Assembly (NCBI RefSeq): GCF_029227915.1
Contig: NC_079889.1
Span: forward strand, 6,450,001-6,514,000
Direction: 5' to 3'
Length of the DNA: 64,000 nucleotides
From: Hydractinia symbiolongicarpus
Taxonomy: Eukaryota; Cnidaria; Hydrozoa; Anthoathecata; Hydractiniidae
The translations under genes and the position numbers were made by a program. Every line of letters starts with the position of its first letter. Position 1 is the first letter of the stretch. This document shows, piece after piece, positions 52,831 to 63,830 of the stretch. The notes beneath the pieces were generated by a model. The model did not search any database. It was not told the origin of the DNA and worked only from the letters and a program-made list of their open reading frames with translations.

Positions 52831-54218
52831 ACCATTGGACTATTCCTTCCAGTCTCAATGCGCTACAACGTTCCAAGTGGTTCTCCTTAGCGCTGTGGCC
52901 TTAGAACGCTCCTAACTATGTGCACAGTCCTATAAAGGCTGTAATATGGCATTTTGCATTCTAATAAAGGCCTTACACGTAAATCACGTGGTTCCATCTG
53001 CCTGCGCAGGTTACCATTGGACTAGTTGTTCCAGTCTCAATGCGCTACAACGTCCTAAGTCATTTTCATCGGCGCCATCGCCTTAGAACGCTCTTAACTA
53101 CGTGCACAGTCCTATAAAGGCTGTAATATGGCCTTTTGCAGTCTAATAAAGGCCTCACACGTAGATCACGTGGTTCCATCTGCCTGCGCAGGTTACCATT
53201 GTACTATTTCTTCCAGTCTCAATGCACTACAACGTTCAAAGAGGTTTTCCTTAGCGCCATGGCCTTACAACACTCTTAACTACGTGCACAGTCCTATAAA
53301 GGCCGCAATATGGCCTTTTGCAGTCCAATAAAGGCCGCAGACGTAAATCACGCGTTTTCAGCTGCCTGAGTAGGTTACCATTGTACTAATCGTTTCAGTC
53401 TCAATGCGTTACAACGTTCCAAGTCATTTTCATTAGCGCCGTCGCCTTAGAACGCTCTTAACTACGTGCACAGTCCTATAAAGGCTGTAATATGGCCTTT
53501 TGCATTCTAATAAAGGCCTTACACGTATATCACGTGGTTCCATCTGCCTGCGCAGGTTACCATTGTACTATTTCTTCCAGTCTCAATGCACTACAACGTT
53601 CCAAGAGGTTTTCCTAAGCGCCATGGCCTTACAACACTCTTAACTACGTGCACAGTCCTATAAAGGTTGTAATATGGCCTTTTGCAGTCCAATAAAGGCC
53701 GCAGACGTAAATCACGTGCATTGGACTAGTTGTTCCAGTCTCAATGCGCTACAACGTCCCAAGTCATTTTCATTAGCGCCGTCGCCTTAGAACGCTCTTA
53801 ACTACGTGCACAGTCCTATAAAGGCTGTAATATGGCCTTTTGCAGTCTAATTAAGGCCTCACAAGTAAATCACGTGGCTCCATCTGCCTGCGCAGGTTAC
53901 CATTGGACTATTCCTTCCAGTCTCAATGCGCTACAACGTTCCAAGTGGTTCTCCTTAGCGCTGTGGCCTTAGAACGCTCCTAACTATGTGCACAGTCCTA
54001 TAAAGGCTGTAATATGGCATTTTGCATTCTAATAAAGGCCTTACACGTAAATCACGTGGTTCCATCTGCCTGCGCAGGTTACCATTGGACTAGTTGTTCC
54101 AGTCTCAATGCGCTACAACGTCCTAAGTCATTTTCATCGGCGCCATCGCCTTAGAACGCTCTTAACTACGTGCACAGTCCTATAAAGGCTGTAATATGGC
54201 CTTTTGCAGTCTAATAAA
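52831..54218 (+). repeat. ~320 bp duplicated segment at 1,068 bp offset
   Basis: 52831-53150 matches 53899-54218. The offset is six monomers minus the 24 bp deletion between them. Both copies share the otherwise rare series GCTCCTAACTATG, GCATTTTGCATTC, GGCCTTACACG, and GTCCTAAGTCATTTTCATCGG. The 24 bp-deleted monomer lies between the copies, so it is not needed to explain the duplication. Confidence 0.85.
53674..53831 (+). repeat. Truncated monomer, 24 bp deletion
   Basis: This monomer is 158 bp long. After ATCACGTG at 53718 it continues directly with CATTGGACTAG, so the segment normally holding the CCTGCGCAGG palindrome and GGTTAC is gone. It is the largest indel in the window and I found no second copy, so it probably arose late or in a part of the array that has not been re-amplified. 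Confidence 0.92.
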
Positions 54219-56590
54219 GGCTTCACAATTATATCACGTGGTTTCACCTGCCCGCGCAGGTTACCATTGGACTATTCCTTTCAGTCTCAATGCACTACAA
54301 CGTTCCAAGAGGTTTTTCTTATTGCTGTGGCCTGACAACACTCTTAACTACGTTCACAGTCCTATACAGGCTGTAATATGGCCTTTTGCAGTCTAATAAA
54401 GGCCTCACACGTAAATCACGTGGTTCCATCTGCCTGCAAAGGTTACCATTGGACTATTCCTTCCAGTCTCTATGCGCCACAACGTTCCAAGTGGTTCTCT
54501 TTAGCGCTGTGGCCTTAGAACACTTTTAACTACGTGCACAGTGCATTAAAGGCTGTAATATGGCCTTTTGCAGTCTAATAAAGGCTTCACACGTAAATCA
54601 CGTGGTTTCACCTGCCTGCGCAGAATCCCGTTGGACTATTCCTTACAGTGTCAATGCACTACAACGTTGCAAGAGGTTTTCCTTGGCGCTGTGGCCTTAC
54701 AACACTCTTAACTACGTGCACAGTCCTATAAATGCCGTAATATGGCCTTTTGCAGTCTAATAAAGGCCTCACACGTAAATCACGTTGTTCCATCTGCCTG
54801 TGCAGATTACCATTGGACTATTCCTTCCAGTCTCAATGCGCTACAACGTCCCAAGTGGTTCTCCTTAGCGCTGTGGCCTTAGAACACTCTTAACTACGTG
54901 CACAGTCCATCAAAGGCTGCCTTTTGCAGTCTAATAAAGGCTTCACAAATAAATCACGTGGTTTCACATGTCTGCGCAGGTTACCGTTGTACTATTCCAT
55001 CCAGTCTCACTGCACTACAACGTTCCAAGAGGTTTTCCTTAGCGCCATGGCCTTACAACACTCTTAACTACGTGCACAGTCCTATAAAGACTGTAATATG
55101 GCCTTTTGCAGTCTAATAAAGGCCTCCCACGTAAATCACGTGGTTTCACCTGCCTGCACAGGTTACCATTAGACTAGTCGTTCCAGTCTCAATGCGCTAC
55201 AACGTCCCAAGTCGTTTTCATTAGCGCCGTTGCCTTAGTACACTCTTAACTACGTTCACAGTCCTATAAAGGCTGTAATATGGCCTTTTGCTGTCTAATA
55301 AAGGCCTCACACCTAGATCACGTGGTTCCATCTGCCTGCGCACGCTACCATTGGACTAGTTGTTCCAATCTCAATGCACTACAACGTCCCAAGTCATTTT
55401 CATTAGCGCCGTCGACTTAGAACGCGCTTAACTACGTGCACAGTCCTATAAGGGCTGTAATATGGCCTTTTGCAGTCTAATAAAGGCCTCACACCTAGAT
55501 CACGTGGTTCCATCTGCCTGCGCAGGTTACCATTGTACTATTTCTTCCAGTCTCAATGCGCTACAACGTCCCAAGTCATTTTCCTTAGCGCCATGGCCTT
55601 ACAACACTCTTAACTGCGTGCACAGTCCTATAAGGGCCGTAATATGGCCTTTTGCAGTCTAATAAAGGCTTCACACGTAAATCACGTGGTTTCACCTGCC
55701 TGCGCAGGTTACCATTGTACTGTTCCTTAAAATGTCAATGCACTACAACGTTCCAAGAGGTTTTCCTTGGCGCCGTGGCCTTACAACACTCATAACTACG
55801 TGCACAGTCCTATAAAGGCCGTAATATGGCCTTTTGCAGTCCAATAAAGGCCGCAGACGTAAATCACGTGGTTCCATCTGCCCGCGCAGGTTACCATTGT
55901 ACTATTTCTTCCAGTCTCAATGCTCTACAACGTCCCAAGTCATTTTCACTAGCGCTGTTGACTTAGAACGCGCTTAACAACGTGCACAGTCCTATAAAGG
56001 CTGTAATATGGCCTTCTGCAGTCTAATAGAGGCCTCACACGTAATTCAGGTGGTTCCATCTGCCTGCGCAGCTTACCATTGGACTATTCCTTCCAGTCTC
56101 AATGCGCTACAACGTTCCAAGTGGTTCACTTATCGCTGTGGCCTTAGAACACTCTTAACTACGTGCACAGTCCATTAAAGGCTGTAACATGGCCTTTTGC
56201 AGTCTAATAAAGGCTTCACACGTAAATCACGTGGTTTCACCTGCCTGCGCAGGTTACAATTGGACTATTTCTTCCAGTCTCAATGCTCTACAACGTCCCA
56301 AGTCATTTTCATTAGCGCTTTTGACTTAGAACGCGCTTAACTACGTGCACAGTCCTATAAAGGCTGTAATATGGCCTTCTGCAGTCTAATAGAGGCCTCA
56401 CATGTAATTCAGGTGGTTCCATCTGCCTGCGCAGCTTACCATTGGACTATTCCTTCCAGTCTCAATGCGCTACAACGTTCCAAGTGGTTCACTTATCGCT
56501 GTGGCCTTAGAACACTCTTAACTACGTGCACAGTCCATTAAAGGCTGTAACATGGCCTTTTGCAGTCTAATAAAGGCTTCACACGTAAAT

Positions 56591-56596
56591 CACGTG
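56591..56596. other. CACGTG palindrome (E-box/G-box core) in most monomers
   Basis: CACGTG lies at monomer positions 40-45, inside ATCACGTGG. It is the core recognised by many bHLH and bZIP factors. It is lost in monomers reading TCACGCGG, TCACACGG, TCACATGG, TCGCGTGG, or TCAGTGG (the 1 bp deletions at 7550 and 22098). Given that each monomer contains several 6 bp palindromes, function is unproven. Confidence 0.45.
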
Positions 56597-56606
56597 GTTT
56601 CACCTG

Positions 56607-56616
56607 CCTGCGCAGG
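56607..56616. other. 10 bp perfect palindrome CCTGCGCAGG
   Basis: CCTGCGCAGG, at monomer positions 56-65, equals its own reverse complement. It is kept in a large share of monomers and altered in recognisable haplotypes: CCTGTGCAGG, CCTGCAAAGG, TCTGCTAAGG, CCTGCGCAGC, CCTGCGCAGA and CCTGCGCACG. It could form a very short hairpin or a homodimer binding site. It directly abuts GGTTACC. Non-B-form structure at centromeric satellites is known in general; a role here is inference. Confidence 0.5.
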
Positions 56617-59600
56617 TTACCATTGGACTAGTTGTTCCAGTCTCAATGCGTTACAACGTCCCAAGTCATTTTCATTAGCGCTGTGGCCTTAGAACGCTCT
56701 TAACTATGTGCACAGTCCTATAAAGACTGTAATATGGCCTTTTGCAGTCTAATAAAGGCCTCACAATTAAATCACGTGGTTTCACCTGCCTGCGCAGGTT
56801 ACCGTTGGACCATTCCTTACAGTTTCAATGCACTACAACGTTCCAAGAGGTTTTCCTTGGCGCTGTGGCCTTACAACACTCTTAACTACGTGCGCAATCC
56901 TATAAAGGCCGTAATATGGCTTTTTGCAGTCCAATAAAGGCCGCAGACGTAAATCACACGGTTTCAGCTGCCTGCGCAGGTTACCATTGGACTAGTTGTT
57001 CCAGTCTCAATGCACTACAACGTTCCAAGAGGTTTTCCTTAGCGCCATGGCCTTACAACACTCTTAACTACGTGCACAGTCCTATAAAGGCCGTAATATG
57101 GCCTTTTGCAGTCTAATAAAGGCTTCACACGTAAATCACGTGGTTCCATCTGACTTCGCAGGTTACCACTGTACTATTTCTTCCAGTCTCAATGCACTAC
57201 AACGTTCCAAGAGGTTTTCCTTAGCGCCATGGCCTTACAACACTCTTAACTACGTGCACAGTCCTATAGAGGCCGTAATATGGCCTTTTGCAGTCTAATA
57301 AAGGCTTCACACGTAAATCACGTGGTTTCACCTGTCTGCTAAGGTTACCATTGGACTATTCCTTCCAGTCTCAATGCGCTACAACGTCCCAAGTCATTTT
57401 CATTAGCGCCGTCGCCTTAGAACGCTCTTAACTACGTGCACAGTCCTATAAAGGCTGTAATATGGCCTTTTGCAGTCTAATAAAGGCCTGACACGTAAAT
57501 CACGTGGTTCCATCTGCCTGCACAGGTTACTATTGTATTATTCCTTCCCGTCTCAATGCACTGCAACGTTCCAAGAGGTTTTCCTTAGCGCCATGGCCTT
57601 ACAACACTCTTAACAACGTGCACAGTCCTATAAAGGCCGTAATATGGCCTTTTGCAGTGTAATAAAGGCTTCACACGTAAATCACATGGTTTCACCTGCC
57701 TGTGCAGGTTACCATTGGACTAGTTGTTCCAGTCTCAATGCGCTACAACGTCCCAAGTCATTTTCATTAGCTCCGTCGCCTTAGAACGCTCTTAACTACG
57801 TGCACAGTCCTATAAAGGCTGTATTATGGCCTTTTGCAGTCTAATAAAGGCCTCACACGTAGATCACGTGTTTCCATCTGCTTGCGCAGGTTACCATTGG
57901 ACTATTTCTTCCAGTCTCAATGCTCTACAACGTCCCAAGTCATTTTCATTAGCGCTGTTGACTTAGAACGCGCTTAACTACGTGCACAGTCCTATAAAGG
58001 CTGTAATATGGCCTTCTGCAGTCTAATAGAGGCCTCACACGTAATTCAGGTGGTTCCATCTGCCTGCGCAGCTTACCATTGGACTATTCCTTCCAGTCTC
58101 AATGCGCTACAACGTTCCAAGTGGTTCACTTATCGCTGTGGCCTTAGAACACTCTTAACTACGTGCACAGTCCATTAAAGGCTGTAACATGGCCTTTTGC
58201 AGTCTAATAAAGGCTTCACACGTAAATCACGTGGTTTCACCTGCCTGCGCAGGTTACCATTGGACTAGTTGTTCCAGTCTCAATGCGTTACAACGTCCCA
58301 AGTCATTTTCATTAGCGCTGTGGCCTTAGAACGCTCTTAACTATGTGCACAGTCCTATAAAGACTGTATTATGGCCTTTTGCAGTCTAATAAAGGCCTCA
58401 CAATTAAATCACGTGGTGTCACCTGCCTGCGCAGGTTACCGTTGGACCATTCCTTACAGTCTCAATGCACTACAACGTTCCAAGAGGTTTTCCTTGGCGC
58501 TGTGGCCTTACAACACTCTTAACTACGTGCACAATCCCATAAAGGCCGTAATATGGCTTTTTGCAGTCCAATAAAGGCCGCAGACGTAAATCACACGGTT
58601 TCAGCTGCCTGCGCAGGTTACCATTGGACTAGTTGTTCCAGTCTCAATGCACTACAACGTTCCAAGAGGTTTTCCTTAGCGCCATGGCCTTACAACACTC
58701 TTAACTTCGTGCACAGTCCTATAGAGGCCGTAATATGGCCTTTTGCAGTCTAATAAAGGCTTCACACGTAAATCACGTGGTTTCACCTGTCTGCTAAGGT
58801 TACCATTGGACTAGTCGTTCCAGTCTCAATGCGCTACAACGTCCCAAGTCATTTTCATTAGCGCCGTTGCCTTAGAACACTCTTAACTACGTTCACAGTC
58901 CTATAAAGGCTGTAATATGGCATTTTGCAGTCTAATAAAAGCCTCACACGTAGATCACGTGGTTCCATCTGCCTGCGCAGGTTACCATTGGACTAGTTGT
59001 TCCAGTCTCAATGCACTACAACGTTCCAAGAGGTTTTACTTAGCGCCATGGCCTTACAACACTCTTAACTACGTGCACAGTCCTATAAAGGCCGTAATAT
59101 GGGCTTTTGCAGTCTAATAAAGGCTTCACACGTAAATCACGTGGTTTCACCTGCCTGCGCAGCTTACCATTGGACTAGTTGTTCCAGTCTCAATGCGCTA
59201 AAACTTCCCAAGTCATTTTCATTAGCGCCGTCGCCTTAGAACGCTCTTAACTACGTGCACAGTCCTATAAAGGCTGTAATATGGCCTTTTGCAGTCTAAT
59301 AAAGGCCTCACAAATAAATCACGTGGTTTCACCTGCCTGTGCAGGTCACCGTTGGACTATTCCTTACAGTCTCAATGCACTACAACGTTCCAAGAGGTTT
59401 TCCTTGGCGCTGTGGCTTTACAACACTCTTAACTACGTGCACAGTCCTATAAAGGCCGTAATATGGCCTTTTGCAGTCCAATAAAGGCCGCAGACGTAAA
59501 TCACACGGTTTCAGCTGCCTGAGCAGGTTACCATTGGACTAGTTGTTCCAGTCTCAATGCACTACAACGTTCCAAGAGGTTTTCCTTAGCGCCATGGCCT

Positions 59601-61282
59601 TACAACACTTTTAACTACGTGCACAGTCCTATAAAGACTGTAATATGGCCTTTTGCAGTCTAATAAAGGCCTGACACGTAAATCACGTGGTTCCATCTGC
59701 CTGCGCAGGTTACTATTGTACTATTCCTTCCAGTCTCAATGCACTACGACGTTCCAAGAGGTTTTCCTTAGCGCAATGGCCTTACAACACCCTTAACTAC
59801 GTGCACAGTCCTATAAAGGCTGTAATATGGCCTTTTGCAGTCTAATAAAGGCTTCACAATTAAATCACGTGGTTTCACCTGCCTGCGCAGGTTAACATTG
59901 GACTATTCCTTTCAGTCTCAATGCACTACAACATTCCAAGAGGTTTTCCTTAGCGCTGTGGCCTGACAACACGCTTAACTACGTGCACAGTCCTATAAAG
60001 GCCGTAATATGGCCTTTTGCAGTCTAATAAAGGCCTCACACGTAAATCACGTGGTTTCACCTGCCTGTGCCGGTTACCATTGGACTAGTTGTTCCAGTCT
60101 CAATGCGCTACAACGTCCCAAGTCATTTTCATTAGCGACGTCGCCTTAGAACGCTCTTAACTACGTGCACAGTCCTATAAAGGCTGTAATATGGCCTTTT
60201 GCAGTCTAATAAAGGCTTCACACGTAAATCACGTGGTTTCACCTGCCTGCGCAGAATACCATTGGACTAGTTGTTTCAGTCTCAATGCGCTACAACGTCC
60301 CAAGTCATTTTCGTTAGCGCCATGGCCTTACAACACTCTTAACTACGTTCACAGTCCTATAAAGGCTGCAATATAGCATTTTGCAGTCTAATAAAGGCCT
60401 CACACGTAGATCACGTGGTTCTATCTGCCTGCGCAGGTTACCATTGGACTAGTTGTTCCAGTCTCAATGCGCTACAACGTCCCAAGTCATTTTCATTAGC
60501 GCCATCGCCTTAGAACGCTCTTAACTACGTGCACAGTCCTTTAAAGGCTGTAATATGGCCTTTCGCAGTCTAATAAAGGCCTCACACGTAGATCACGTGG
60601 TTCCATCTGCCTGCAAAGGTTACAATTTGACTATTCCTTCAAATCTCAATGCACTACAACGTTCCAAGAGGTTTTACTTGGCGCCATGGCCTTAGAACAC
60701 TCTTAACTACGCTCACAGTCCTATAAAGGCTGTAATATGGCCTTTTGCAGTCTAATAAAGGCCTCACACGAAGACCACGTGGTTCGTTCTGCCTGCGCAG
60801 GTTACCATTGTACTAGTCGTTCCAGTCTCAAAGCGCTACAACGTCCCAAGTCGTTTTCATTAGCGCCGTTGCTTTAGAACACTCTTAATTACGTTCACAG
60901 TTCTATAAAAGCTGTAATATGGCCTTTTGCAGTCTAATAAAGGCCTCAAACGTAGATCACGTGTTTCCATCTGCTTGCGCAGGTCACCATTGTACTATTC
61001 CATCCAGTCTCAATGCACTACAACGTTCCAAGAGGTTTTCCTTAGCGCCATGGCCTTACAACACTCTTAACTACGTGCATAGTCCTATAAAGGCCGTAAT
61101 ATGGCCTTTTGCATTCTAATAAAGGCCTCACACGTAAATCACGTGGTTTCACCTGCCTGCGCAGGTTACCATTGGACTAGTTGTTCCAGTCTCAATGCGC
61201 TACAACGTCCCAAGTCATTTTCATTAGCGCCATCGCCTTAGAACACTCTTAACTACGTGCACAGTCCTATAAAGGCTGTAAT

Positions 61283-61464
61283 ATGGCCTTTTGCAGTCTA
61301 ATAAAGGCCTCACACGTAAATCACGTGGTTTCATTTGCCTGCGAAGGTTACCATTGGACTATTCCTTCAAATCTCAATGCACTACAACGTTCCAAGAGGT
61401 TTTCCTTGGCGCCGTGGCCTTACAACACTCTTAACTACGTGCACAGTCCTATAAAGGCTGTAAT
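61283..61464 (+). repeat. Reference monomer, 'AGAGGTTTTCC' class
   Basis: A 182 bp monomer of the second main class, with GTTCCAAGAGGTTTTCC at the place where the other class has GTCCCAAGTCATTTTC, followed by TTACAACACTC rather than TTAGAACGC. A third, rarer version at this place reads GTTCCAAGTGGTTCTCC. In the tetramer at 1-1475 the classes alternate, but elsewhere the order is irregular, so there is no strict dimer structure. This copy also has CTGCGAAGG, which breaks the 10 bp palindrome. Confidence 0.85.
61448..61457 (+). other. CC(A/T)6GG motif repeated in most monomers
   Basis: CCTATAAAGG at monomer positions 166-175 fits the CArG-box consensus CC(A/T)6GG bound by SRF/MCM1-type MADS proteins, and it contains TATAAA. 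It is present in most monomers. The alternative sequence CCATTAAAGG, seen for example near 576, 1304 and 3672, also fits the consensus. Other variants break it: CCTATAGAGG, CCTATACAGG, CCATCAAAGG and CCTATAAATG. The match is directly visible; any protein binding is only a possibility. Confidence 0.5.
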
Positions 61465-61700
61465 ATGGCCTTTTGCAGTCTAATAAAGGCTTCACACGTA
61501 AATCGCGTGGTTTCACCTGCCTGCGCAGGTTACCATTGGACTAGTTGTTCCAGTCTTAATGCGCTACAACGTCCAAAGTCATTTTCATTAGCGCCATCGC
61601 CTTAGAACGCTCTTAACTACATGCACAGTCCTATAAAGGCTGTAATATGGCCTTTTGCAGTCTAATAAAGGCCTCACACGTAGACCACGTGGTTCCATCT

Positions 61701-63194
61701 GCCTGCGCAGGTTACCATTGTACTAGTCGTTCCAGTCTCAAAGCGCTACAACGTCCCAAGTCGTTTTCATTAGCGCCGTTGCTTTAGAACACTCTTAATT
61801 ACGTTCACAGTTCTATAAAGGCTGTAATATGGCCGTTTGCAGTCTAATAAAGGCCTCACACGTAAATCAGGTGGTTCCATCTGCCTGCGCAGCTTACCAT
61901 TGGACTATTCCTTCCAGTCTCAATGCGCTACAAGGTTCAAAGTGGTTCTCCTTAGCGCTGTGGCCTTAGAACGCTCTTAACTATGTGCACAGTCCTAAAA
62001 AGGCCGTAATATGGGCTTTTGCAGTCTAATAAAGGCTTCACACGTATATCACGTGGTTTCACCTGCCTGCGCAGGTTACCATTGGACTAGTTGTTCCAGT
62101 CTCAATGCGCTACAACGTCCCAAGTCATTTTCATTAGCGCCATCGCCTTAGAACGCTCTTAACTACGTGCACAGTCCTATAAAGGCTGTAATATGGCCTT
62201 TTGCAGTCTAATAAAGGCTTCACACGTAAATCACGTGGTTTCACCTGCCTGCGAAGGTTACCATTGTACTAGTCGTTCCAGTCTCAATGCACTACGACGT
62301 TCCAAGAGGTTTTCCTTAGCGCCATGGCCTTACAACACTCTTAACTACGTGCACAGTCCTATAAAGGCTGTAATATGGCCTTTTGCAGTCTAATAAATGC
62401 CTCAGACGTAAATCACGCGGTTTCAGCTACCTGCGCAGGTTACCATTGTACTAGTCGTTCCAGTCTCAAAGCGCTACAACGTCCCAAGTCGTTTTCATTA
62501 GCGCCGTTGCTTTAGAACACTCTTAATTACGTTCACAGTTCTATAAAGGCTGTAATATGGCCGTTTGCAGTCTAATAAAGGCCTCACACGTAAATCAGGT
62601 GGTTCCATCTGCCTGCGCAGCTTACCATTGGACTATTCCTTCCAGTCTCAATGCGCTACAAGGTTCAAAGTGGTTCTCCTTAGCGCTGTGGCCTTAGAAC
62701 TCTCTTAACTATGTGCACAGTCCTAAAAAGGCCGTAATATGGGCTTTTGCAGTCTAATAAAGGCTTCACACGTATATCACGTGGTTTCACCTGCCTGCGC
62801 AGGTTACCATTGGACTAGTTGTTCCAGTCTCAATGCGCTACAACGTCCCAAGTCATTTTCATTAGCGCCATCGCCTTAGAACGCTCTTAACTACGTGCAC
62901 AGTCCTATAAAGGCTGTAATATGGCCTTTTGCAGTCTAATAAAGGCTTCACACGTAAATCACGTGGTTTCACCTGCCTGCGAAGGTTACCATTGTACTAG
63001 TCGTTCCAGTCTCAATGCACTACGACGTTCCAAGAGGTTTTCCTTAGCGCCATGGCCTTACAACACTCTTAACTACGTGCACAGTCCTATAAAGGCTGTA
63101 ATATGGCCTTTTGCAGTCTAATAAATGCCTCAGACGTAAATCACGCGGTTTCAGCTACCTGCGCAGGTTACCATTGTACTAGTCGTTCCAGTCT
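61701..63194 (+). repeat. 728 bp tandem duplication (4 monomers) near the right end
   Basis: 61701-62466 matches 62429-63194 at offset 728. Both copies carry variants found only in this part of the window: CTCAAAGCGCTAC, CTCTTAATTACG, GGCCGTTTGCAGTC, ACAAGGTTCAAAG, and CCTAAAAAGG. One visible difference is GAACGCTC/GAACTCTC near 61972/62700. The monomers are more divergent from the rest of the array than the two copies are from each other. Confidence 0.9.
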
Positions 63195-63830
63195 CAATGC
63201 GCTACAACGTTCCAAGAGGTTTTCTTTAGCGCCATGGTGTTACAACACTCTTAACTACGTGCACAGTCCTATAAAGGCCGAAATATGGCCTTTTGCAGTC
63301 TAATAAAGGCCTCACACGTAAATCACGTGGTTTCACCTGCCTGCGCAGGTTGCCATTGGACTAGTTGTTCCAGTCTGAATGCGTTACAACGTCCTAAGTC
63401 AATTTCATTAGCGCCATCGCCTTAAAACACTCTTAACTACGTGCACAGTCCTATAAAGGCTGTAATATGGCCTTTTGCAGTCTAATAAAGGCCTCACACG
63501 TAAATCACGTGGTTTCACCTGCCTGCGCAGGTTGCCATTGGACTAGTTGTTCCAGTCTCCAGGCGCTACAACGTCCCAAGTTATTTTCATTAGCGCCATA
63601 GCCTTAGAACGCTCTTAACTACTTGCACAGTCCTATAAAGGCCGTAATATGGCCTTTTGCAGTCTAATAAAGGCTTCACACGTAAATCACGTGGTTTCAC
63701 TTGCCTGCGAAGGTTACCATTGGACTATTCCTTCAAATCTCAATGCACTACAACGTTCCAAGAGGTTTTCCTTGGCGCCGTGGCCTTACAACACTCTTAA
63801 CTACGTGCACAGTCCTATAAAGGCTGTAAT

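Larger units (their letters stand above)
55903..56628 (+). repeat. 363 bp dimer in tandem
   Basis: 55903-56265 and 56266-56628 match at offset 363 (two monomers minus 1 bp). Both copies have TATTTCTTCCAGTCTC, CCTTCTGCAGTC with TAATAGAGG, and the compressed GTGGTTCACTTATCG where other monomers have GTGGTTCTCCTTATCG. It is the shortest clear multi-monomer unit in the window. Confidence 0.85.
56552..56733 (+). repeat. Reference monomer, 'CATTTTC' class
   Basis: A 182 bp monomer close to the commonest sequence of the class ending GTCCCAAGTCATTTTC-ATTAGCG. Landmarks by monomer position: AATAAA at 18-23, the palindrome CACGTG at 40-45, the 10 bp palindrome CCTGCGCAGG at 56-65, GGTTACC at 64-70, CCATTGG (an inverted CCAAT) at 69-75, ACTAGT at 76-81 and GTGCAC at 157-162. 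Such monomers usually continue with a TTAGAACGC or TTAGAACGT segment. This copy carries AAAGACTG instead of the common AAAGGCTG near its end. Confidence 0.9.
56255..58722 (+). repeat. Duplication with 1,637 bp offset (9-mer minus 1 bp)
   Basis: 56255-57085 matches 57892-58722, including the GTGGTTCACTTATCG deletion (near 56490 and 58128) and the CACAATTAAATC and CACACGG monomers in order. Differences noticed include GGTTTCACC/GGTGTCACC and ACTACGTGC/ACTTCGTGC. The copies then diverge at CCTATAAAGG versus CCTATAGAGG. Confidence 0.85.

Noticed and set aside
61448-61457. TATA box plus AATAAA as a transcription unit in each monomer
   Set aside because: TATAAA and AATAAA are only about 30 bp apart, and both come from the same imperfect internal repeat. 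That spacing leaves no room for a transcript. Satellite transcription is possible but not shown by these motifs.
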